From: Nymphaea colorata
Lineage: Eukaryota > Streptophyta > Magnoliopsida > Nymphaeales > Nymphaeaceae
Direction of reading: 5' to 3'
NCBI RefSeq assembly: GCF_008831285.2
Contig: NC_045138.2
Coordinates: forward strand, 17,517,934 to 17,581,933
DNA length: 64,000 bases
A program made the position numbers and the translations under genes. Of the stretch, positions 33,750 to 43,970 are shown in pieces (position 1 is the stretch's first letter; every line of letters starts with the position of its first letter). The notes below the pieces were generated by a model. The model had not been told where the DNA came from and searched no databases. It saw nothing but the letters and a program-made list of their open reading frames with translations.

Positions 33750-34325
33750 TTGTATGCCACTTCAAAACTTGGTTTTGGAATTGCCTCCAAAACCACTTTT
33801 GAAAAGGGTTTGGATGACAAGAAAATGTTGTTTTGTGAAGAAGTGTTTTCACATCCTAGCATCGACTGGTAGGCGTTGTTGAGTCGTGCGGAAACTCCGA
33901 TGCGGTAAGCCGCCTCAGAAAATCTGCTCGCACCTTAGCCAAGTCGACCTCGAGCTACCAAGTCCGGGACTCACTGTCTCTAAGACGACACGAAAAGTCC
34001 ACTTATAATTTTCAATGAACTTATAACAAGAAGAAAGACTTGCTTAAAAAGATATTTCATGTTCTAATTCCATGTCAAAAATTGGAAATCTCATTCGTTT
34101 AGAACAACAAAGAACAATTATTCAGGTCCAACAACGAGTTTTCCAACAAGCCTTACAAGGGGATCTAGGAAGAAAAACAATAACCTGCTTTTAAATAGTG
34201 AATGCCTGGTTTTTCACCTGGTCACCCAAACATGCAAACTAGGTTGCAAAAACTCTTTTAGTAACCAAGTTCCCACAAAACTTGGTTTTTGTAAAACCAA
34301 GTTTTAGAGGGTGGCATTCAAACAC
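33750..34325. mobile_element. TIR-flanked non-autonomous element carrying a plastid DNA fragment
   Basis: The left edge (about 33750-33780) reads TTGTATGCCACTTCAAAACTTGGTTTT. The right edge (about 34285-34325), reverse-complemented, reads TTTGAATGCCACCCTCTAAAACTTGGTTTT, giving a terminal inverted repeat of about 30 bases. Inside are a GC-richer stretch (33850-33990) of unknown origin and a fragment of plastid atpF. No transposase is present. Whether the plastid piece was captured by the element, or the element inserted around it, cannot be decided here. Confidence 0.5.
34085..34172 (+). pseudogene. atpF: Nuclear copy of plastid atpF fragment (NUPT)
   Basis: In one frame this reads LIRLEQQR followed by QQRVFQQALQGDLG. 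It matches, from memory, the C-terminal part of the plastid ATP synthase subunit b (atpF: TIRFEQQR .. RQRVFQQALQGALG). The match also holds at nucleotide level (TTTTCCAACAAGCCTTACAAGG). Only about 88 bases remain. The similarity stops at both sides inside a TIR-flanked element, so this is a non-functional insertion of organelle DNA. Confidence 0.7.
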
Positions 34326-35160
34326 CCCCTTAATATCTCATTAAGAAATTGGATCACATTCAAATTTAAGGAATGACATTCTATTGGATTTGGATTCACA
34401 TATACATGGTCAAATTTCAGATTTGAAACATATTTAGTAAATATCCTATATCTAGTGCTCTTACATTCTGAAGATTGGTCAAATTCGGTTGAAAATTTGG
34501 ATTCGGACGTGAATGTAAAAATCAAATTCAGATTGTGAAATTATATTTTAGATTCAAATTCAGATATGACTTTTGTTTGTTCATGTTCAAATCCGAACAT
34601 GTGAATATGTAAGAAAGCTGTTACGGTATTAAAGAGATCTAACGATCAGAATCATAGTCACCACTACCATGCAATCTTTCATTGGTTTGATCTTAGTGGG
34701 TATCTGTCTTAGCCCGTGTTTGCACATTGGTGAAACTCATATAAGCTTCATTGGGTAGATTTTTCGAGATAAACTGTGTCCTTGAAAAGGCCGGGCAATC
34801 TTTTTTAGTGAATTATGATAGAAGAGACATGTTATCCCCCATGTATCTGTGTAGACCAAATGTTTTATGGGACATAAAGTCTGTGGTTTGGGGCCGATTG
34901 ACAATAGTTAGACATTATTACTGTCTTATGAATCGACTTTAAAAAAATAAATAAATTCAAGAAACACTTGTAGCGATGTTTTTTAAATTTGCTTTGTTTT
35001 TAAGACAGATTTATAATACAAATAATAAATTTTTTACGGTCGCCAAACAGCCCCAAAAGCGCCTTAATTCATTTCGTGCCCTTAGCTAAATTTTGTAATT
35101 GAACATACAAAATTCATGGGGCAGGATGGGTTTGCCGGGTCAGATATGGATCTCGGATCC
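34326..35160. other. Intergenic DNA upstream of eL27
   Basis: At 34330-34570 there is a degenerate repeat of ATTTGGATTCAAATTC-like words, related to 4.6-4.86 kb. No gene was recognised. Open frames here lack any domain. Confidence 0.4.
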
Positions 35161-35360
35161 TTTTAAAAGACCCGAAATTTTATATTATCGACTTCCCTCG
35201 TCTTTAACAAAGATTTTCCTGGGCAACAAGGTAAATTACTCTTGTCAGGAACGCCATAAATTAGAGACCCTAACTTCTCGTATCTCCTCCCTCCAGACCC
35301 TAGCGTGAGAGCGGGCGTGCGAGCTAGCGAGAGAGAGAGAGAGAGAGCGAGGGAGTGGAG
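35161..35360 (+). promoter_or_regulatory. eL27 promoter and 5' UTR
   Basis: The stretch holds GACCCTAAC at about 35265-35273, a partial telo-box (AAACCCTAA), which is usual in plant ribosomal-protein promoters. A GA tract follows directly before the ATG (35331-35352). There is no obvious TATA box, as is common for this class. Assignment is by position and motif only. Confidence 0.5.
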
Positions 35361-35768
35361 ATGGTGAAGTTTTTGAAGCAGAACAAGGCCGTGATCATCC
35401 TCCAGGGCCGATTCGCGGGCCGGAAGGCGGTGATCGTCCGGCCATTCGACGACGGGACGCGCGACCGCCCCTATGGCCACTGCCTCGTCGCCGGCCTCCT
35501 CAAGTACCCAAAGAAGGTTATCCGCAAGGACTCGGCGAAGAAGACGGCCAAGAAGTCGCGTGTGAAGGTCTTCATCAAGCTTGTGAACTACAACCACATC
35601 ATGCCTACCCGGTACACCCTGGACGTCGATCTGAAGGACGTCATCACGCTCGACGCACTCCAGTCCCATGATAAGAAGGTCACCGCCGCGAAGGAGGCCA
35701 AGGCCCGCTTCGAGGACAGGTTCAAATCCGGGAAGAACAGGTGGTTCTTCACCAAGCTCCGATTCTGA
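35361..35768 (+). CDS. RPL27: 60S ribosomal protein eL27 (RPL27)
   Basis: This encodes a 135-residue cytosolic large-subunit protein, starting [20 protein letters not shown] and ending RWFFTKLRF, full length for the family. Recognisable parts are the N-terminal KOW-type segment ([18 protein letters not shown]), the basic [19 protein letters not shown] region, the conserved [17 protein letters not shown] block and the C-terminal [14 protein letters not shown]. It is intronless, as are the Arabidopsis RPL27 genes. The reading frame is intact and GC-rich at third positions. ATG at 35361 is the only sensible start, since the preceding sequence is a GA-rich UTR. It sits alone on the plus strand with no neighbour closer than about 8 kb downstream. 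Confidence 0.97.
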   Translation: MVKFLKQNKAVIILQGRFAGRKAVIVRPFDDGTRDRPYGHCLVAGLLKYPKKVIRKDSAKKTAKKSRVKVFIKLVNYNHIMPTRYTLDVDLKDVITLDALQSHDKKVTAAKEAKARFEDRFKSGKNRWFFTKLRF

Positions 35769-38700
35769 AATCGGCGGTTCATTCCTTTCAGTCCTTTTCA
35801 TCTCATTTGTTCTTTTTTGGTCGCGGTCTCTGACCCAATATGAGTTAAGACGAACGTTTCCGAACTCTTCATTGTTTGTCTTTTAGGGTTTGGTGATTAC
35901 TGTTTAAGATCTGATAGTGTTCTTCTCCTATATCATGATGTCTAGAGATTTTGATTTTTGTTGTCCGGCTACTTCTATTAAATTGAAGCTTAGATTTTGC
36001 TCAGTTAAGATGTGTTCTTATGATGTTATGTTTAGAATGATCAATAGGCGTTAGATTTTAAAGAAAGAGTCTGGCCGAGTGTCCTAATATTTGGATTTTG
36101 GTTCACCGAACGTTAATTCCCATTGTTCTTGTTTAGTTCGATGATCGTGTGCGGCTCTTTTTCTGATGTCTTGATGATTCGTTGGGTATTTTGAGTTCCA
36201 TATTTGTAGAAGTAACTATTTCTAAATGCTGTGAGACTAATCACCGTGCCCCTGAGTTCTTCTTACTTGTGTTTCTGGTTTTTTTTATCAAACAAAAAAA
36301 AACTTCAAAAGATTGTTAGTTTCTCCTGCTGAATGTGTACAATGTTCATATGTTTTCTTCTTTTCTGGATGAGTGACCCCACGTGTTATATCGCTATAAA
36401 GCAATAACTGTGATTAAAAGTTGACGCGGTAATTGGTATTATCGCTTTTCCCTACGTAATTTGTTTTTTTATGCTATGGACTTATTTTCCAAAAATTGTA
36501 TGTTCTCCTATAAGGTTTATGCTTGGTTCTCTTTTCTAATAAGAACTTGCCCGCACTTCTAGCAATTGTCCAAAAGCAACTCGGCTTTAGTGGATTAGTG
36601 CCTAACTAGAATTAGATCTTCCAGCTAGAATCATGATGTTTCTGATGTTGAAAATTAATTTCAGCGTGTTAGATTAAGAAAGACTCAAACTTGTGGGAAG
36701 GTGTTTATCTGTATTCTTTTTGTTTTCACTTTTCTCCCAAAGAGCCTGATTTCACTAGCGTAGATTTGTGGCTCATTGTCAGTTTGTGGTGATAATTTTT
36801 TGAAGGAAAAGTCAGTGGATATATAAATTGCAGATGGGGTCATTATCGTTTTGAATATGTTTGTTTTGGAATTGTGATGGAAGTTGGTTTGGCATTACTG
36901 GTAAAGGTGGGAATTGCTTCAAAAGCTGAATGTCGGGGGAACCTGTAATTTTAATCGGTGCCTAAGAAATTTTGAAGATTGTTGAGGAATAGTTGTTGCT
37001 TGGGAAACTGTGAAGCTTTAGGTCATAATTAGGGCTTTCCGGACACCGTTTATTTGTATTAGCCAGTGATTGTGAAATGGGTTTGATCTTTAGCCTCTGG
37101 TGCAATTATGTATATTAAATGGATGATTCATTAAGTGGGCACTTATTGATGCAAAAATGCATTGTACCTATAGTTAGCATGCTAATGAGCTGAACTACTA
37201 AACTTCTTAAGGAACCATGTGTTTATTTGGTTTTTCTGTTGGTTCGAAGATACCTAACTGGTTTGGTGAAGAAGTATGTTCTTGAAAAGAAGAGAGATGC
37301 AGTTTTCTGAGTTTGATGCTAGTTAGGCTCATTTACTGTTGTTGATTAGCAATGGATATTATGGTAGTTGATGCTTAGTTAGGATCATTTATGTTTTATT
37401 TTCTAAGGTTTGTTTTTGGTAGAGTGAGGAGAGGAAACCTGGTTATTCCCTTATTCAATAGGTATGGTTTCTTACATGGTCTTAGCTTCGTCCGTCGGGT
37501 ATATCTTATTACATATAATGCGTTCATCATTTTGTAATGTAGTCAGAAGTTGCCTAGTTTCTCAAGATACAGACTAGCTTTTAGGGCTGTTTAGGTGCTT
37601 AATAACTTGTATGTTTCAGTACAACATCACTTTTCGGGGGACAGATCATTTTGCTACCTGAATAGGTCTCACGGTCTGGCCCCCCTTTTTTTTTTCTACC
37701 TCCTGGTTTGTTGAATTAATGACCTAGAAAAATTGAAATACTTGAAGTCTTTAGTTACCACTTATTGTCTTGTATTGATTGTTTAAAAAAAATTAGTATT
37801 TTGAATACAAGTTTTTCTAGATTGATTGTTTCTTTCCGAGTGACGCCTAGGCACCGATTACCTTTTGAATTTTGACTACCTAATCTTCGATTTATGGGCG
37901 TACGTTGTTAAAGTGTTGCGTTGTCTATCTGATAAAAATTCACATATCGTATATCGAGCTTTTATCTGATGCCACTTTACATGAATTTTTCCTTTTCTTT
38001 CTCATGTCTATTCGACAAGAGTGTAGCTAAGCTGCTACAGGAGGTTGAGATGATTTGTTGCTTCTTGCCTTGTTGAGTGGCTTCATCATGCGGGCATCTA
38101 CCTAGACATCATCCAGCCTATTTTCAAGGCGTAGATTGATGAAGGGATGCTTACTGAGGGATCAGAAGAAAGGTCAATATTCTGATCTCCCAGCAGCCTT
38201 TGACATGGTCTTCCTTTGAAGTAATAGCTTTTAATTCAATTTATTTTCACTATTCATTGAAATTGCTTCCTGAATAGCCGAACTTTGGTACATTCATGGC
38301 TCGGTTCAGACGGGAGCATAAACAAAAGTGATTTTCTATGGAAAGTCATCCGGGATTGTTTGAGGGGAAAGAACGAGATATTTTTCACAGTTCTTTTCCT
38401 AGATATATCCGGACATTTACGTTTTGATATTTTATGTACCGTTCTCTTTGTTTTAATTTTTTGAAAGTTGAAGCCTGGGAATTCCAACCTTTCTTCGTTA
38501 TTGGTTCCATATTACGCATATAGCATGAAGGGGAAGTTTTCTGTTGCTTTTGATTTACCCTTAATTTTTGTATTTTCCATTTACTGTTACGTGTTTATGT
38601 TGCGCGCCCCGGACGTGAGAGATGATGGCAGCGTCTTGGTCAGGTTCAATCACTTGCGAAATTCAGATGATGGCACTTCTCGACACTTAACGCTTCATGA

Positions 38701-40330
38701 ACCGCAGCCTACCTGCTTCGATGTGTTCGGGAGGCTGAATACTTTAATCTTGGGATGGTTTGTTTGGTTCTTGCCTTGTTGAGTAGCTTCATGATGCGGG
38801 CATGTCCCCAACACATCATCCAGCTTAGTTACGAGGCATAAATTGAGGAAGGGATTTCCCTCTCATCGGCTTATTGAAAGATCACAAACTGTCGGTTTTT
38901 TTGGTCTCGATCAGCCTCTGACATCTCCTGGTTAAGTAATCGACTTATATGGTTATGGAATTTGAAATTGGACGTTTTGTTTTTTAAAAATGGATCAGAC
39001 TAAAATAACATCTGGGTCGAAACTGCATTAGATTCCAGTTGGTAGTCACGCTCAGATTCAAATTCGACTGTGAAACTGCATGCCAAATATGAAACCCTTA
39101 AATAATCGGATTTGCCGTCTTTTGAACAAGACAGTTCTCTTGGTAACCGTGGTCCCTTGACGACTAGAACTTCATCACTTCGTTTTGTCACGGAACCAGT
39201 TTATGTTGTAGATGGAAAATATTCATTTTCTAGGTGCACCAAACCAACATGATCTCGAGTCTTGTTTTGTCATAAAACCGCATTGAAAGTTGATCGAAAC
39301 ATCGTGTTTGATTGTTCCATGTCTGTGTTTGATGACACACTACCTCGGAACAGAAAGGGAGCCTTCGGTTTCCTTAAGTTGCCACCAAACACTGTCCACA
39401 GAACAGGGGTAACAGGACAGGCAATAGAACAAATGGCGCTGTTCTCTAGTTACCCTTGGAACTCCAGTGAACAGAATTCTTTCAGCTGTTCTTTTATTTG
39501 TCATCGTTTAGAAGCAGCTCATCTCCTCCTGTCACAATGATAGTGTTTTTCATAATAAACACGACAATGTTCTTCCTGCTTATTCAGACTCACTAATGCT
39601 GTAAAATCTTGTGACATGATCTGTTCTCAAGAATGTGATTGTGTGAGCTTCTCTACGTGACAGAACGTCGGATGCTTTTCACCTCTTGTGACCTACCTGT
39701 TGAGGTGTGCAATACTGTAATATATGAAATTTGGATCTTTTAGGTATCAAGCTTGAATTGAATGGTTGTTCATTGGGAAGTTCCATACGTGAGCTGTGAA
39801 ATTTGAGTTAAAGGTCAGACCTGTTAAACAAATGTGGAATGCAAGCTTATAGTTTCTAAGAATTGGCCTTAAATACTTCTTTGATCTCTTTAAGATGCGA
39901 CAAGGTGAGGTTCAAAACAGACCATATCTTTCTCTTTTCTCTTCCAATTCATTATTGCTTCATCTGGGTTTGTTTATACTGCTAGCCTATACATATAATT
40001 GGTGGCTTAAGGTATGGTTGTTAGGTGACATTGTGTTTGATCATACAACTTATGGGTACTGCAGAGTGAACTTGATGGCACGAAAGAGGGAAGACGTACC
40101 GATTCTTGTTGCTTGATGCAACCCAACTGAAAATCTACAAAGGTAATACATGAATAGGCTTTGGAAGGTGCCTGAGAGCCCTTGCAATCTATTTCTGGGT
40201 ATAGATCTTGACCAGAAACCTGAAGCTGTTCTTATTAGTATAGTTGTCAGCAGTACCAATACTGTTTTTGCCTTTTTGTTGTAACTATAAGATTTTTTTT
40301 GTCTAAGTTTTCTTTGTGTAAGAAATATTT
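35769..40330. other. T-rich intergenic DNA downstream of eL27
   Basis: No gene was recognised over about 4.5 kb. The first 2 kb have the T-rich, low-repeat look of single-copy flanking sequence. A MITE-like phrase with ACACTGTCCACAGAAC and GGGGTAACAGGACAGGC lies at about 39365-39450. Short open frames (38468-38782, 39262-39540) show no domain. Confidence 0.45.
38057..38940 (+). repeat. Direct repeat of about 175 bp, two copies 708 bp apart
   Basis: Copy 1 is at 38057-38227 and copy 2 at 38765-38940. They share TTCTTGCCTTGTTGAGT, GCTTCAT.ATGCGGGCAT, ACATCATCCAGC and CAGCCT.TGACAT in the same order. Both are plus-oriented and non-coding, about 75-80% identical by eye. Confidence 0.75.
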
Positions 40331-40356
40331 TTTGAAATATAAATTATTTTTTTGTA

Positions 40357-40434
<78 letters not shown>

Positions 40435-40572
40435 ATCGAATCTAAATTCGACCACCCAGATCTCCCACTCTTTTCTCTCTCTTTCTAATCCTTATATATA
40501 TATATATATATAGTCATCGAATCGAAATTGGACCACCCAGATCTCCCACTCTTTTCTCTCTCTTTCGAATCC
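40357..40572 (+). repeat. CT/AT microsatellite and 61-bp direct repeat
   Basis: A (CT)n tract (40357-40376) runs into a TA tract of about 55 bases. A phrase beginning AGTCATCGAATC, continuing ACCACCCAGATCTCCCACTC and ending in a CT run appears at 40431-40492 and again at 40512-40572, separated by a second TA tract. The unit microsatellite-plus-phrase is thus tandemly duplicated. Confidence 0.9.
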
Positions 40573-41000
40573 GTTGGTGGCCCTGCCTGCATAAGGTTGG
40601 AAGGGTAAAAAGGAATGCTAGACAACACATTACAAAGGCAATCAATCAACATGCAGCCAAACTGTTTAAGAAGATTGCTCGGTTAAAGATGAGGACGACG
40701 ATAGAGGCTCTCAACAATCTAACAAGGAAAGACAATCTAAGAGCATTAGAACATATCTCAACAACTTATAAAAGCAATCACTATGACAATGTAATCTCTC
40801 CTAAAATTAAGGTGTAATTTTATAAATAGTACAAGAACATCTCCACCAGTACCACAGTGGAAGAGCTCTCGCGTGAACTTGGGTGATCATTTCACCGAGT
40901 AAATCTGTCTTCTTCCACGGGCTTGCCCTTTGCCTTTACCCATTGATGGGTAGAGGAAAGGAGGAGCCATTGCTGCTCCTCTTTGAAAGATGAGAGAGAA
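40573..41000. other. Possible LTR or retroelement remnant
   Basis: The composition and phrases such as ACAAGAACATCTCCACCAG followed by GAGCTCTCGCGTGAAC look like the 3' portion of a retrotransposon LTR. No second LTR, primer-binding site or coding domain could be recognised. This is a tentative label. Confidence 0.25.
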
Positions 41001-41260
41001 AGAAAATGAGAGAGAGAAAGGAGAGATTTGGACCATTTGTTATAGATTGGATAGCGGAGACTTGATGTTCTCAGATGTTATATATATAAAACACATTCCA
41101 GTGCACAAACAATACAACACAAACGCTGAATGGATCGCTGAGAATGGACAAAGTATGAGACAAATATTAGACGAAGTTGAAACAAATGAATAAAACATGA
41201 AACAAACGTTAGATAGACAAAATAGATGGAATGTGAGCAAACATCGGACACAACAGATAA

Positions 41261-41557
41261 GATAGATAGAACATGAACAAGCATAAGATAAAATGAACAA
41301 AACAAGCAAATGTATCATGTGAAACGATAGATAGAACATGAACAAGCATAAGATAAAATGAACAAAACAAGCAAAATGTATCATGTGAAACAAGCGTCAG
41401 ACAAAAAAGACATGGTATGTTGTTCATCTAAGAACACTCTTATCCGCGACAGATGGTAGTGTGGTAGATAGGAAGTCCTTACGACAACAATCAAATACTC
41501 TTATCCACGACAGATGGTAGTGTGGTAGATAGGAAGTCCTTACGAAAACAATCAAAT
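41261..41557 (+). repeat. Two adjacent tandem duplications (65-bp and 61-bp units)
   Basis: Unit 1 begins GATAGATAGAACATGAACAA and occupies 41261-41325 and 41326-41391, nearly identical. A third, more diverged relative precedes it. Unit 2 begins ACTCTTATCC and occupies 41436-41496 and 41497-41557, with two or three differences. Both are non-coding. Minus-strand open frames rich in Cys and Phe here are by-products. Confidence 0.9.
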
Positions 41558-41879
41558 GGCCTTTTATGGAACACTAAATTCTGGTATTGCATGAAAATTT
41601 CGCAAACTAAGGATTCATGAATATTGTGTTAGTGTTTCTATTAAACACCCTCTGAGAGTCGAACGATCGTTGAATCCTAATTCAAACAAATTGACAATTT
41701 TAATTTGAGAGCTTGTGCATGTAGACAGTGATTGAGGAATGGAGACAGATCCATGGTATTGACCCAATTTTAGAGAAAGTTGTAGACGTTGCCGATAAGT
41801 ACCAAATAGGGACATATAACCACATCACCCATTTGCGGCCGTTTCATTTTATATAATTTCATCATCGTTCCCCTTCACC

Positions 41880-41994
41880 TTCCCCTGCGAGCAGTAGCAG
41901 CAGGACGGCTTGCATCGGCAGCCAATTACAGCGCCGTCAACATTTCCAAGAAGTTGCTTCTGCTCATTCTGGTCTCAGCAGGCAGTAGTTCTCT

Positions 41995-42057
<63 letters not shown>

Positions 42058-43970
42058 CTCCTGCCCCCGCCCTTCATCTGCTCGACCTAGACCGTCGCCG
42101 TAGTGTCGAATTACCAGACCGGCTTCAACTTTTTATTGACGGGTTGGGCTCTATTGAGCTGGAAGGGTGCTATTTTTCTCTGCTTGTTTCTTTTCGTGGG
42201 TGTTGGTATTTTTCAGTTGCATGCTATCATTCGTGTGTGATCATGGTTCCTGTTGGTTTTCTGCTGTGCGTGTTCTTCTTCCTTGGGCGCTTCTTAGAAA
42301 GAAAAAAAATGTGATACTGTGTTTTACTGTTTGGCTTGACTGACCCGATTGGCGCGTTCTTTTCTGAGTTTCATAAGAAAAAATGTGGTTTTGAGTGAAA
42401 TATTTGCATCTTGTCCATTCAACATCGTTGCTTTTGAGTCCATTGTCCAACTTGTGCTAGATTTATCCGCGGGTGCGTAGAATGTGAGAATGGGGAAGCC
42501 AAGGATTTGATGAGACATGGCTGAATCTGTTCCATATTTGGGTATGCACTGAATGTTAGTGGACTGATATTGAATTGAGGACTGTCAATCTAAAAAATAA
42601 ACTTGTCGCCTTATCCACCTTGGCGTTTCTATTTAAGCAATCCCATGCTTTCAGTTGGTAGAAATCCTTTACTTGTTAAATTTCATTTCGTAAGGCCGGA
42701 CGAGCCAGCGACAGGGTTTCATCAAGGAAACCCTGTTTGAAGTGCTGCCTCTGATCTGGGCTGTGCATCCATCCCCCGACGACCACCAGCGACATCTCCG
42801 GCGACAGCGATAGAGACGGCGACAGCCTCTCGTCCAGCCGGTGCTCCCTCTGACTGCTACTGTTTTCTGGCGAATCAGCCTCTTGTCCGGCTACACTCTG
42901 GCGTCAGCTCCTCCGGCGACAGCTTCAGTCCAGCGAGAGCCTTCGGCAAGGTTTATTTGTCCAGCAAAAAAAAAAAAAAAAACGAAATCAAGTTTAGTTT
43001 TTTTTTTTTTTAATTTATTTTTCTTGTTTATCCCCTAAAATTCAGGGCCTTACTGTAAATCGTGGTCGCCTAATCTAATTTCTTAATAAAACTTTGTCAT
43101 AATCTTCAATCGGTGTTATTCTTACGATCTTATCGGTTATCTATGTTGAATCGGTGATGTACCCTTCATTCCACAATTTTGTTTCTGCCCTATTATCCAT
43201 GCTTTTGTTTATCTTTTCACCGAGCCTATTGTTCCTCTTTTCACTAATTTTTCTGCGGTGCATGTAGTGCTGACTTCATTGACAGAATGCACTAGTGTTC
43301 CTATAACTTCTATGGATTTACATGCTACGGAATGATTGAATGAGGCTGAAAGTTTAATAAATATGCAATTTCTGGCGCTCCTCCTTAGTTATATAGTCAT
43401 TAGCTTTTTTGTTTGTGCTTGGAGTTTTAAATCTAACAAACGTTATGAGTCTAATGACTTATGATTAAACCTTAATTTCTACCAACTATTTTTGTTTGTT
43501 GTTATTTAGTTTTGGTTGAAATTATATATATGTATACATATACGCACCCGTACTGAATTATTTTTGAGATTTGCCACATCCCACACCGGCACCCGCAACC
43601 ACACCCCGCACTCAGGTGATGTAGATTTTAGCTTTACAGTTTTTTGCAGTTCTTATGGTTTTGGAGCAAACGGCTTAAATCAGAAAATCTGGCAATGATA
43701 AGTTTTTTGATCCATGAACTTTTTTCTCATTCGTCAGTCATCACACCTGATGAGGTCTTTTGGGAAATTGGTTTCATGCCCATCATTCACATGTTAAAAA
43801 AACACAGGGTTGGGATTTTCTTTCTTGGAAGAAGATTCTAGAATTTTATTTAGTGGATTTTTATCTCAGTATTTTATTTTGCAGCCATCAAATGGGGCCT
43901 GATGGGCAAACCCTTTTATGCAGGCTATTTGACGACGGATGTGTAAAAAGAGTGAGAGAGTGTCTGGTAT
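41880..43970 (+). other. Region upstream of TSA1: possible 5' UTR exon, microsatellite and retroposon-like block
   Basis: A CT/CA compound microsatellite lies at 42001-42055, followed by GC-richer sequence that could be a non-coding first exon of TSA1; a pyrimidine-CAG acceptor-like site occurs before the coding exon at about 43918-43923. At 42690-42983 a GC-rich block ends in a run of 17 A, resembling a retroposed sequence. It contains a small perfect stem (CAGGGTTT / AAACCCTG, 42712-42735). None of these can be proved without transcripts. Confidence 0.35.

Noticed and set aside
35163..35801. 212-codon minus-strand open frame over eL27
   Set aside because: Shadow of the GC-rich eL27 coding sequence.
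40573..41000. Complete LTR retrotransposon
   Set aside because: No second LTR, primer-binding site or gag/pol domain was found in the neighbourhood; only a weak LTR-like composition.
40357..41557. Repeat series considered as a CRISPR-like array
   Set aside because: Units are microsatellite-linked and contiguous tandem duplications without unique spacers, in a plant nuclear genome.
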